Source: Bradysia coprophila
Taxonomy: Eukaryota > Arthropoda > Insecta > Diptera > Sciaridae
Direction of reading: 5' to 3'
NCBI RefSeq assembly: GCF_014529535.1
Contig: NW_023503807.1
Span: 905,332 to 969,331, forward strand
Length of the DNA: 64,000 bases
The notes beneath the pieces were generated by a model. That model was not told where the DNA came from. It worked only from the letters and a program-made list of their open reading frames with translations, and did not search any database. The position numbers were made by a program, and so were the translations under genes. Each line of letters starts with the position of its first letter. Within the stretch, counting starts at the first letter, position 1. Below are positions 12,501 to 22,149 of this stretch, in pieces.

Positions 12501-13240
12501 ATGTTGAGGAAAGTACTTTGAAGTACAAGCGCAGAATGCGTCACCTCCAGCGATATCAGTTGTTTTGGAAGTATGCACAGGGACTTGCGTCACTTTTACT
12601 CTTTTGAGTGTTTTTGACTGATTTAGGTTTCAAAATTTCAGAAGATTTTTTTTTGATGTAAACAGAACCTTTTCTTTGCTCGAGGCATCGTCTGTAGAAT
12701 TAATTTCGTTGAATTAGTAACAGAATTTATATAAAATTTACACAGAATCTGTTCTCACTTTCAGAACGCTATTACGGCTGCTACAGACTCGGTGCTATCA
12801 TAGCCGGTGCATTGATTATTATATTAATTGTTGGAACTGTTCCAATCCTATTTGCCATAGATAACAGTAAAGTAATTCTGCTAGTCACTTGTTGTATGCT
12901 ATCAATCGTTGCCATATTACTGTTTCTGAGTTTCGGTTGGCAGCGAAAGCAGGCCAAAAATCAGCGAGAAAGATTTGGACGTGAATGGGTAACAACTACA
13001 AAGCGACAGGTAATCTGGTAAATTCGATTTGATTAAACTCTGAGACGAGTCTAACCAGTCTTCACTTTGTGCACCCGTTTTCAGAACAAGCAATACAAAT
13101 CGGTTCCGACCTCATCACATACGTCATGGAAATTCTGGAACACTTCGAATAAAGACGAGCTTACCATGATTCCAGAGAAATCGGATCTGAGTCGGTTGAA
13201 AATTCAATCGACCAGACAACAGACCCACACCATCGTTTAG
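9586..13240 (+). CDS. Small two-pass membrane protein, three exons
   Basis: Exons 9586-9679, 12765-13009 and 13085-13240 join in phase to give 164 residues. The ATG at 9586 is followed by a hydrophilic N-terminus (DNNIKLNTMKKANVDPRQ...). Exon 2 supplies two strong hydrophobic segments, about residues 43-65 (LGAIIAGALIIILIVG...) and 70-92 (VILLVTCCMLSIVAILLF...), then a basic stretch KQAKNQRERFGREW. Exon 3 is a hydrophilic tail ending TIV. The first intron (about 3.1 kb) contains a family A element. AATAAA at 13302-13307 is the likely poly(A) signal, so its 3'UTR overlaps that of the convergent LRR gene. I do not recognise the family; a membrane location is inferred from hydrophobicity only. 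Confidence 0.75.
11340..12621 (+). mobile_element. Family A Helitron/Helentron-like element, copy 1
   Basis: Starts TCATGGGCGCG after an A and ends CTGA before a T, with no target duplication. The 5' end has a 6 bp hairpin GGGCGC/GCGCCC, and the 3' end the hairpin ACTC-TTTT-GAGT. Both ends carry GTGACGCAAGTC just inside, pointing inward. The middle has a CCGTCCGTCCGT patch, a module ending GAGCTAGGGCTC, then a long A/T array (about 11880-12290) and a foldback whose loop and part of an arm are deleted here. TC...hairpin-CTRR ends and A/T insertion are Helitron traits; the subterminal inverted repeats recall Helentron-associated elements. It lies in intron 1 of the small membrane-protein gene. 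Confidence 0.6.
11880..12290. repeat. A/T-rich microsatellite-like array inside family A copy 1
   Basis: A degenerate run built from T4-T9, A3 and occasional C (AAATTTTTC-type words). The equivalent array is about 620 bp in copy 2 and about 100 bp in copy 3, so it is the main length-variable part of the family. Confidence 0.8.
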
Positions 13241-13254
13241 ATAAGCTGAATTCA

Positions 13255-13325
13255 TTGATTGTACAAAATTATTTATTTTTGTTTTGAAAATGTGTCTGAG
13301 CAATAAAAGGCAACTGATTAGACGT
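13255..13325. promoter_or_regulatory. Overlapping convergent poly(A) signals
   Basis: AATAAA on the + strand is at 13302-13307 and AATAAA on the - strand corresponds to TTTATT at 13272-13277. The two convergent transcripts therefore probably overlap by tens of bases. Confidence 0.5.
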
Positions 13326-13345
13326 ACCGGTATTACCACTTAATT

Positions 13346-14821
13346 CTAATGCAAATCATCGGCTCTGTTCGGTTCAATTGTCACGCGAGCGTAAGGACTA
13401 GCTGCACCCACTTTCTGTAAGTGAACTCGGCGAGACGGTCTCAATCCCATCACAATTAACCATGTAGCCACTCCACATAGTATTAACAACAGCAGAATCA
13501 TCAATCCGTTCAACGTTTTGTACACCCATGCACTCCATCGCCGGCATTTAAGATCCGAGTCTGAGATTTCGGTAAGTAATTCTCCTCGTAAATCTTGCGG
13601 CAGGTAGCATCTACCATTTGTCTCCAAGCCAATATCCTTTATCCACCTCACATCACAGTTACAAATCAACGGATTTCCATTCAAATCGAACTTTTTGATT
13701 TTGTCCAGAGCGGTGACCAACGTTTCGTCAATGTACTTCAGACTAGTTCCACGTAGATTCAGAACCTCTAAACTAGTTACGGATCCATTCAGCACGTCAT
13801 AGTCACCAAAAGCCTCGCCACTAAAGAATGTCAATTTCCACGAACCCTCAAGACTTACGGTTCTCAACTTGGGCAGTCCGAAGAACGCGTACTCCTGAAT
13901 TGAACTAAGTCGGGGCATGTCATTCAAATATATTTCTTCCAAGTCGTTCAAATGAGGAATAACTTTCGCTTCCAAAGTTCGCAGCGGATTCTCGCTCAAA
14001 TCCAAGATTTCAATGGACCGTGGAATGCTGGGGAAAAGTTCGAATTGGTTGCATCTGAATTTGGCAACTTTAAGTCCGACTCCCTGCAACAGGTCTATCG
14101 TATCCAGATTGGCATCTTCTATTTCAAGTATATTCAACTTCGTTGACACACCTAGACTGATGTACAAGTCGACATCGTTCACGGAAAATGTCTCATTCAG
14201 AAATCGATTGCGCGATAATATTAAGTGTGTCATCGACGGCAATGTGGAGAAAACATTGTTCGTGATTTTTTGTAGCAAATTTCTGGACAGATCCAATTTC
14301 AACAGATTGCCCAAACGTGCGAATGCATTTATCGAAAGTGCCTCAATTTTGTTCCAACTCAAATTCAGTTCCGATAAGTTTTTCACTTTCGCAAAATTAT
14401 TGTCATCAATTACGGTGATAGCATTGTGCGACATATCCAACGTACTCAAATCATATCCAACAAAGTTCGGTACAAATTGGAATTCATTCCACGACATATC
14501 CAGCGAATTCGTGACTGTTGGTAATACCTCGGCAGCAAAATTTTCATTTTTAAATTTCCGATTTTCACAGTGAATATGCATGACAAGTAGTCCCCCCTGC
14601 GAAGAATTTTCCATTACACATTCGCAATATAAATTATCACTTGTTGAACGGTTGGCTGGTGTGACATTGTTGTTGTTGTTCGCTTCATCATCTACTGCAT
14701 CAACAATCTCCGATGGGATTATTGGTTTTATCGGGACACATAGTTGGTGTATTACATCTTGACAACTGATGAACTTTCGGTGCAGCAAAACAGCCAGACA
14801 AATTAGGTGGAAAATGTTCAT
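13346..14821 (-). CDS. Leucine-rich repeat single-pass transmembrane protein, intronless
   Basis: One uninterrupted 491-residue frame. The ATG at 14821 begins a signal peptide (NIFHLICLAVLLHRKFISC). An N-terminal cysteine cap (about LYCECVME...HIHCEN) is followed by roughly ten leucine-rich repeats with LxxLxLxxN cores (LSELNLSWNKI, LLKLDLSRNLL, IEILDLSENPL, LEVLNLRGTSL). A C-terminal LRR cap has NPLICNCDVRW...GRC. A transmembrane helix is at about residues 436-457 (GLMILLLLILCGVATW), then a basic 34-residue cytoplasmic tail without a signalling domain. This is the layout of small insect LRR cell-surface proteins used in adhesion or recognition; the exact family is unknown. Its 3' end converges on the small membrane-protein gene. 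Confidence 0.88.
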   Translation of the reverse strand: MNIFHLICLAVLLHRKFISCQDVIHQLCVPIKPIIPSEIVDAVDDEANNNNNVTPANRSTSDNLYCECVMENSSQGGLLVMHIHCENRKFKNENFAAEVLPTVTNSLDMSWNEFQFVPNFVGYDLSTLDMSHNAITVIDDNNFAKVKNLSELNLSWNKIEALSINAFARLGNLLKLDLSRNLLQKITNNVFSTLPSMTHLILSRNRFLNETFSVNDVDLYISLGVSTKLNILEIEDANLDTIDLLQGVGLKVAKFRCNQFELFPSIPRSIEILDLSENPLRTLEAKVIPHLNDLEEIYLNDMPRLSSIQEYAFFGLPKLRTVSLEGSWKLTFFSGEAFGDYDVLNGSVTSLEVLNLRGTSLKYIDETLVTALDKIKKFDLNGNPLICNCDVRWIKDIGLETNGRCYLPQDLRGELLTEISDSDLKCRRWSAWVYKTLNGLMILLLLILCGVATWLIVMGLRPSRRVHLQKVGAASPYARVTIEPNRADDLH

Positions 14822-15690
14822 ATTGTCGCACACAGTGTGTAATGTTAGAGGTTGTTATCGTCTATGGAATTACGATAGCACATAGTTTACAGACTATGCC
14901 GTTATCAACGAATGAAAATTTGTTCGTCGCAATTGAAAGAACTCTGGAACCACCACGCATTAAGTCGTCTTAATTTCGCGTTAATTTCGAATGTTTTTTT
15001 GTGGCTTTAAATCTTAACACTGCGCCCACCGAATTACAGTAAAATTGTCTGCGTTGGACTTCACCCAAATCACGTATCTGCACTGAGTCGTTGCCTGTTG
15101 AACGATGTATACTAAATGCAGCGTTCCCAATCATTTCTGGACGGAGTCTTATCGAATAAGCTTATCAACTCTTATCTATGTGATAACGTTTCCCATACTT
15201 TGATATTGGAAATTCGTTCAAACACACGGATATGTGCTGATAACAGCTAGGTATTGATCAGGTAGTTAATTAAATAGAAAATGAAGTGGAGCCACAAATT
15301 AATAGTTATTTACGCACTAAGCGGGAAGTAGAGGATCACTTGTCTATCATACATAGACGAGTTATGATAGAATTGCCTATAAGTCGGAAAATTATTAACT
15401 TTTTATAGAAAAGATGTCGAAAGGTATTTGGATTCATTACGTAATATGTACTTATCTCCTGCAAGAGTGGAGTCGAGTGACAAATATTCATAGAAAATCC
15501 TTTGTCATCCAAAAGAAAATCCACCAAAATTTAAAAAAATCCCCCAAAATTTACCAAGATCCACAAAATAATAGAAAATCCTTTAAAGAGCTCATGAAAA
15601 TCAATAAAAAAAAATCCACTGAAAATCCTACGAGATGGCGTCACTTTTATATGAAAAAATGAGCAAAGATCAAGAGTTGTCATGTCTCTC
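14822..15690. other. Upstream region of the LRR gene; no other gene seen
   Basis: AT-rich non-coding DNA with presumed promoter elements of the minus-strand LRR gene. Short frames near 15336-15662 have no recognisable features. Confidence 0.45.
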
Positions 15691-15704
15691 ATTTTTCAAT
15701 ATAT

Positions 15705-15782
15705 TTTACATGCTATATGCGTCGAAAGCCGTAATTTTCATGTTTCAAGCACTTCTTTCGACGCTTTCAGCATGTAAAATCC
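15705..15782. repeat. Short imperfect hairpin
   Basis: TTTTACATGCT...GCGTCGAAAG on the left pairs with CTTTCGACGC...AGCATGTAAAA on the right, with a 4-base internal mismatch and a loop of about 25 bases. It could be a small MITE or part of the next element. Confidence 0.6.
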
Positions 15783-15794
15783 ATTACATAACTC

Positions 15795-15900
15795 GGGATA
15801 AAAAGACGAAAAGTCTCGTTTTCGTAAGCTTATTGACCTCGGCTTCGCCTCGGATCAACAAAAATCACACGAAAACTCAACTTTTCATCTTTTTATCCCT
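15795..15900. mobile_element. MITE with GGGATAAAAAGA ends
   Basis: Terminal inverted repeats GGGATAAAAAGACGAAAAGT and, from the other end, GGGATAAAAAGATGAAAAGT. The centre carries the stem-loop CCTCGGCTTCGCCTCGG (15837-15853). It lies 12 bp from the hAT-type element. The target duplication is not clear. Confidence 0.65.
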
Positions 15901-15912
15901 AGTCATGTAAAA

Positions 15913-16724
15913 CAGGCATGAGCGCCTCCGAAAATTAGCCGCCGATTAAGCCGCCGCCGGCCATTTTGAGCAAGCCGCGCCGCAGCCGAGCCGGTGCCAA
16001 AAACACGGCTCAAGCCGGCTTGAAACGGCTGGAAAATGAAATAAAGATTTCGAAAGGTGAATGGGTGAAATAATTTTGAAAACCGAGATTCCTGTTGATC
16101 CTAAGCAGCTCAAGTACTTTTTGAATTTTTTTTTTTTCAAAATTAAGAAAATTTTGAAAATTTTCTTGAATTTTCATGAATTTTCCAGAATGGTATATTA
16201 CGTCCTCGCTTCTAAGTTTGTTGTTTTGGCAAGTATGACCTTTGCGGAACGAGCCGAAGGCGCACAATCAGTTAATTCACAAATTTGAGAAAACTTTATC
16301 GATCTTTGCGAATTTTCTCGATTTTTTTTTTCTTTTCAATTTTTACTTGATTTTCGTGAGCTTTCGATTTCTTCTCGAAAACCATTTTCTTAATGAGTTA
16401 AATGAGTGTACCGGAGCATGATTTTCCATTTAGTTCAAGTTTTGAGGCAATAAAACTTGACGTGTTAGTGAACCTTAGACTTAGAGACTTGCTTGTAACA
16501 AGACCAGTTCCACTTGCACTTTGAACAACCTAATCTACCTACATTTTCGCTTTCCGTACAATTTCATTTTCATGCTTACTAGTTCATTTTCCATGAATTT
16601 ATCTAAACGTTTTTATTTTGAAAAAAAGTTAAAAGGAACCTCCAGCCGAGCTGTTTTAAGCCGGCTCAAGCCGACTTTTTCGCCGCCGCCGAGAAATTTT
16701 TTTCTCCGTCGGCGCTCATGCCTG
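15913..16724. mobile_element. Non-autonomous hAT-type DNA transposon, 812 bp
   Basis: The ends are CAGGCATGAGCGCC and its reverse complement, flanked on both sides by the 8 bp duplication ATGTAAAA (15905-15912 and 16725-16732). CA...TG ends with an 8 bp duplication define hAT elements. Both subterminal regions are GC-rich with repeated GCCG/CGGC words (AAGCCGGCT, GCCGCCGCC), plausible transposase-binding sites, while the centre is A/T-rich. No transposase is encoded. Confidence 0.85.
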
Positions 16725-16732
16725 ATGTAAAA

Positions 16733-18390
16733 TACTATTTGACGTATCGTGATCTTTGCTGAATGGTGTTGTCAGCTTGCAACCCAAATGCCAACAATAA
16801 TTCTTACTTAATGTTAGACGGTATGTTCTCGATTACTAATAGTAGATTATCTACTCAGTTCAAATCGTTTTATCGATTTCAATTGTTATTTCTACTATAC
16901 TTTTGCAAGACAACAACATTGAATAATTGTTGGAAGTCTCATTCCTATCTGCCCGATATTATTAGAATCATTGGAGAAGACCCACTTAAATCAACCATCG
17001 TAATACACACCATGTGATAAGACCGTTTCAAATACTTAGAACACAAATTTATTTCATGGAAAGAATATAAACAAGAAAACCTACACTGCCATTTCATCTT
17101 CATCTTTTTATAGTTAACACTGTACAGTAAAGTGAAGACACCTACTTGTTCTAAAGTTCTAAATATTTTCGCTATACTACCATAGATGGCGCTATATGTA
17201 ATGATTTCAGAAAACATGTCTACGCAATGAACTTAAGATAAATTATAAATAATTGGGAGAATATTTATACTTCCAATGCGGTCTTTTATTTCTCCCATAT
17301 TTCTCAACAAAATTTCTTGACAGACCAATGGACCAGCAGATATATGATTCCAATTTCGCTTATTATAAACTAAGAAATTGACGGTAGATTAGTCGATATA
17401 GTGACTATTGCATAAATATGGACGTACGGTTATAAAATATGCGTATCACCAAATGGAAATAATTTTTTATATACACAAAACAAACTGTCCGGTGAATGAC
17501 CGTCGTTATGATTTTTTTTTTGCTCGGAGAAAACTAAACTAATTCGAATTCTGAATTCTTTCTTACGCTCATTCTCGAGTTATCTTTTTTTCTTCGATTC
17601 ATTTATTTTTGAATGAAGATAAATTGCTATAATGGTCAAACGAATTAAATTAATTCTTAAATTTTGTTTAGGAACAGGTATCCAAGTACAAATATTTGCA
17701 AAAACAAATCTCAAATTTTATCCAAAGTTCACAGTAGTTCGATGAGAGAAAAAGCGTTATGAGTCGAATGGTAAATTCGATGGTAAATAATTCTTATCTG
17801 ATCATTTCTTGGATATTGTCTTGTAAAAATATAACGAAAATGAACCCGTGGAACTTACCTTTTTGCTATGGTTTGTTTAAAAGTAATCATCCGTATGATG
17901 GCTGTACAATAACAATAGTTATTGACAAAACAACCGATAAAATGGTGAAAAGTCAAAGTGAATGTTGTTGATCCGAGGCGAAGCGAGATCAACAATCAGT
18001 CATAAATGTGACCTTTTAATTTATGTATGCATTTTTTTTGCGCTTACACACGAATACCAAACAAAACAGCTATTTTACCAACTAATTAACTGATGGGTTT
18101 GTTTCGGCACTAGATGTTAGACGGTCGATACGAGCGAAGCGAGTCAAGATATTCATTATTCACATCGTCAGCCATAATTAGCACATGCTACACATATGTA
18201 CTAGAAGGACCTACTACAATACCAATAGAGTCCTGTCAACTGAACTGAACTGAACTGTCAATTTAAGCACTGATACGTGTAGTACCCACTACAATATGTA
18301 ACATCTGCTACAACGGATCTGTCAATGTATAATTTTACTCAATTTAGACATATATGAATGAGAGATATATACGACATGTAGAAGAAAAAC
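16733..18390. other. Intergenic, no gene supported
   Basis: AT-rich DNA with only short frames. It contains two copies of a small stem-loop word: CGAGGCGAAGCGAG at 17974-17987, flanked by TTGTTGATC/GATCAACAA, and CGAGCGAAGCGAG near 18131. Confidence 0.45.
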
Positions 18391-18397
18391 ATAGGCC

Positions 18398-18540
18398 AAA
18401 AAACCTTAATTGGTCACACTGATTTTCAGCTAGTATTTCTTGTTAAATTTCATAGTTAAATGATGCTACGCTAGATGACGCTAGAATGTGCACATACAAC
18501 ACTAGCTCAAAATCAGTGTTACCAACACAGGTTTTTTTGT
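18398..18540. mobile_element. MITE with imperfect 38 bp inverted repeats
   Basis: AAAAAACCTTAATTGGTCAC...ACTGATTTTCAGCTAGT at the left matches the reverse complement of ACTAGCTCAAAATCAGTGTTACC...GGTTTTTTT at the right, with several mismatches. No target duplication is resolved. Confidence 0.55.
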
Positions 18541-18783
18541 CCCACGAATATTCGACTTTGTCGTATATATCAATCTTTCATATATGATCCTAACGTTGCA
18601 TAAAAGCAAATGTTTACACGCGTTTAAATCGATGATAATAAGAACTTATTGACAAAAACATTAAGTCGAAGAAATTACCATTAATAATATCGAATGTACT
18701 TTGATCTAACTTTTTTGGTGTGCTTGTTCATATATGACTTGCTTAATTGGCATATACTGCAAATATTATTCAAAAGAAAAAAA

Positions 18784-20673
18784 CGAGCCATCAGAACAGT
18801 CGGAGTGTTTGCTGCGACTGAGCCCCGTACAAACCCGTATATCTATTGCGTACGTGACCCTAGTGCGTCTGTCACCCTACTTTGACCGTAAGCCTATGCG
18901 CCGGTTAAAGTAGTTAAAGTAAAATTATTATGAAATGTGTACATCTTAGAAATTGCGCATAGCGCAATTACGAAGCCCCGTACGACGTTCCTTTCAAATA
19001 AAACAAAAATTTCAAATAGCCCTAAAATCTTAATTTATTGAGTATAAATACACATAGGGCCTAGTATCGGCCTCAGTCCGAGGATCCAATTTTTTTTTTC
19101 AACTACATTCTATTCGGCCTTTGATTACCTTCCAAATGAAACAAAAAATACGGAAAACGGATGAAATTTGCTCGAGTTATATGTAAAATACACATAGGGC
19201 CCTAGTAGCGGCCTTAGTCCGAGGACCCAAATTTTTTTTTTTTTTTCAACAACATTCTATTCAATGTTCGATTATCTTTCAAATGAAACAAAAATTACGA
19301 AAAACGGATGAAATTTACTCGAGTTGTATGTAGAATACGCATGGGGCCCTAGTAGCGGCCTTAGTCCGAGGACCCAAATTTATTTTTTTTTTTCAACAAC
19401 ATTCTATTCAATGTTCGATTATCTTTCAAATGAAACAAAAATTACGAAAAACGGATGAAATTTACTCGAGTTGTATGTAGAATACGCATGGGGCCCTAGT
19501 AGCGGCCTTAGTCCGAGGACCCAAATTTATTTTTTTTTTTCAACAACATTCTATTCGGCCTTTGATTACCTTCCAAATGACACACAAATTACGAAAAACG
19601 AATGAAATTTACTCGAGTTCAATGTAAAATACACATAGGGCCCTAGTAGTGGCCTTAGTCCAAGGACCCAAATTTAATTTTTTTTGAACAACATTCTATT
19701 CGGCCTTTGATTACCTTCCAAATGAAACAAAAATTACGAAAAACGGATGAAATTTGCTCGAGTTATATGTAAAATACACATAGGGCCCTAGTAGCGGCCT
19801 TAGTCCAAGGACCCAAATTTAATTTTTTTTGAACAACATTCTATTCGGCCTTTGATTACCTTCCAAATGAAACAAAAATTACGAAAAACGGATGAAATTT
19901 GCTCGAGTTGTATGTAGAATACGCATGGGGCCCTAGTAGCGGCCTTAGTCCGAGGACCCAAATTTATTTTTTTTTTTCAACAACATTCTATTCGGCCTTT
20001 GATTACCTTCCAAATGACACACAAATTACGAAAAACGAATGAAATTTACTCGAGTTCAATGTAAAATACACATAGGGCCCTAGTAGTGGCCTTAGTCCAA
20101 GGACCCAAATTTAATTTTTTTTTCAACAACCTTCTATTCGGCCTTTGATTACCTTCCAAATGACACAAAAATTACGAAAAACGAATGAAATTTACTTGAG
20201 TTCTATGTAAAATACACATAGGGCCCTAGTAGATTTTCACTTCTAAGGCCCTAACTCACGGTCCACACACCCGATTTAAAAAAAACTTTTTTTTCCTGGA
20301 TTGATATTGACAATACCTATCATTTGCCGTGTCATTTACATTTCCATCGTTTATTTTGCCATAAATATCACCAAAAGACCTTAAATCACTTAGGTGGCCC
20401 TAACTCACGAAGGGCCGACCCGAATATGCCCATCTTCGAACTTAGCCTCACTATTTTGACTATCTTTCAGGGAAAAAAAAAATTTTGAAATCGGATTTGA
20501 TTTACTCAAGATATCGACGTGACGGACAGACGGACAGACGGCCCAAATTTTTATTGCGGATTCGTCATCTATGAACATAGGCAAACACTTTGCCCTTACC
20601 GTCTGCTTCGAATTCCATCAATTACACACGGCATCGTAATCCTATAAGCCCCTTCGTACTTCGTACGGGGCTA
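18784..20673 (+). mobile_element. Family C repeat element, copy 1 (tandem-array type)
   Basis: The left end shares CATCAGAACAGTCGGAG...TTTGCTGCGACT and then AGCCCCGTAC with the other copies. Next comes the perfect palindrome AATTGCGCATAGCGCAATT (about 18953), an array of about eight 140-147 bp units (19050-20230), a module with GGACAGACGGACAGACGG, and a right end TTCGTACGGGGCTAAAAA. AGCCCCGTAC occurs inverted at both ends. It sits in an A-rich site. No coding capacity. It may be a Helentron-associated (DINE/HINE-like) element, which is an inference from architecture. Confidence 0.7.
19050..20230. repeat. Tandem array, about 8 units of 140-147 bp
   Basis: The word GGGCC(C)TAGTAGCGGCCTTAGTCC recurs at 19057, 19197, 19344, 19491, 19638, 19783, 19928, 20075 and 20221. 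Spacing is 140-147 bp, mostly 145-147. Adjacent units are not simply ordered by similarity; near-identical units alternate. Confidence 0.85.
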
Positions 20674-20689
20674 AAAATGCAAAAAAAAG

Positions 20690-20938
20690 AATAAATATTG
20701 AGATTACGTAAAAATAAATCATTTTTTTTCGGGAACATAGAACCGCAACAAGAACTGCCGACGTATACAATGGCATGTATATCTATCCCTACCATTACCA
20801 TCTTGTATGATCAAAATAGAAGAGTCAATTAATTTTTTCCTTTAAACTGTGGTATATAAATGACCATCAGCTCCAGTATTTTCATCAATTACAAAGAAGT
20901 TCCTGAGTTTAGCGGATTGTTTTAAAACTTTAAACAAA
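20690..20938 (+). promoter_or_regulatory. OBP1 promoter with TATA box and block shared with OBP2
   Basis: TATATAAA at 20853-20860 lies 79 bp before the ATG. The region from about 20695 to the ATG aligns with 23325-23550 upstream of OBP2: shared words include ACATAGAACCG, ATATCTATCCCTAC, ATCAAAAT and AAAGAAGTTCCT. The duplication therefore included the promoter and 5'UTR. Confidence 0.65.
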
Positions 20939-22061
20939 ATGAAATCAGTTCTAGTTTTCGCTTTTTTTGCTGTTGTTGCCGTAGCTCATGTAAGTGTTGT
21001 GTAAAGATTCCAATCGCTTTCCTTCAGTTATATTAGCTGTGAGATGAAATAGCCGTTTGTAAAAGGTTAATTTGTACTAGTTTGTAGCATACTAAGTTTA
21101 GTCGTTAACCTTTTAGGGACGGTTATATCATCTGTTATCGATAACGACGACGAGGAATTAACCAAGGCTGTATACTTTGGGGAGGTCACGCAGATCGCCA
21201 TTTTATTAGATACGCGGGAACACACCTTTTCCATACAAACGAATTCACCAAAATTGAATTTGGATGGCGTGGTGAATTTTTTGTATGAAACGTGGTGTGT
21301 AACCCGCGTATCTGCATCTGCGTGACCTCCACCTCCCCAAAGTATACAGCCCTGGAATTAACTCTGTGGCTTGCGTTCTATACGGAAAAATATAATTAAG
21401 GAAGTGAACAGGCCCAGACGGTGAATACGGTGAATTCGGGGGCCTTTTGGATTTTTGTATAAGAATTTTTAATTTGTGGGCCTTTTTAAATTGAGTTGCA
21501 TGGAGCCCCCGATGGGTTTTTTCGAGCCAGTTCGGTACTGAGGTGAAAGACTACTTCATTATTTTGAAAATACTGTGTTGAATTTCGAATTGATTTTCTT
21601 GCCGCCTCTGAAAAATCAACTTCAGTTTGACTATTTATTTATTAAAATATTCTTAGATGTTACAATTACATTAAGTTTGTTAATTCCCCATTAGATGAAA
21701 AGTAAAAATTAAATGTTTTTCTTCTCAGGCAAATGACGACGAAGCGCTTAAAGAGAAGCTCGGCCAGGTTACCAAGGAGTGCGCGGAGAAAACCAACTTC
21801 AGCGAAGAAGGAATCAAGAAACTACACTCGAACGACTTATCTCTGACAGAAAACATCCAATGCTTCCAGAAATGTTTCTTCGAAAGTTCTGGCATTATCA
21901 CAGACCAAGCATTCGATAAGGAAAGGATATTGGCAATTGGACGTGTGTACAAGAAGGATGAGGCTCAGACAAAAGAAAATTTGGAGAAATGTGGCGCCCT
22001 ATACAAGCCAGATGCATTTGACTGCGATGCTGCGTGGGAAATTTTCAAATGTTTCCACTAA
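20939..22061 (+). CDS. Classic odorant-binding protein (OBP1), two exons
   Basis: Exon 1 (20939-20989) encodes a 17-residue signal peptide MKSVLVFAFFAVVAVAH; exon 2 (21729-22061) the mature domain, 127 residues in all. The six OBP cysteines are present: TKEC, then QCFQKC with three residues between C2 and C3, LEKC, FDC and FKC with eight residues between C5 and C6. The pattern fits the insect PBP/GOBP family, in particular Obp56-type members, which carry hydrophobic odorants or other ligands in secreted fluids. The intron contains a hAT MITE (21163-21354). AATAAA follows at 22144-22149. OBP2 is a tandem duplicate with the same exon layout. Confidence 0.92.
21163..21354. mobile_element. hAT MITE, 192 bp, in the OBP1 intron
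   Basis: Ends CAAGGCTGTATACTTTGGGG and, inverted, CAGGGCTGTATACTTTGGGG, flanked by the 8 bp duplication GAATTAAC (21155-21162 and 21355-21362). No coding sequence. Confidence 0.85.
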
Positions 22062-22149
22062 AATGCTTTTTTATCTCGAAAATTTTACGATGAAAACTGG
22101 TCTTATTGTACGTTCTCTGATGTCAAAACTTAATGATTGGATTAATAAA

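Noticed and set aside
14822..14833. LRR protein start four codons upstream
   Set aside because: That codon is GTG, not a usual eukaryotic start; the ATG at 14821 begins a good signal peptide.
19050..20230. CRISPR or rDNA spacer array
   Set aside because: Contiguous 145 bp units with no spacers and within a dispersed element with defined ends.
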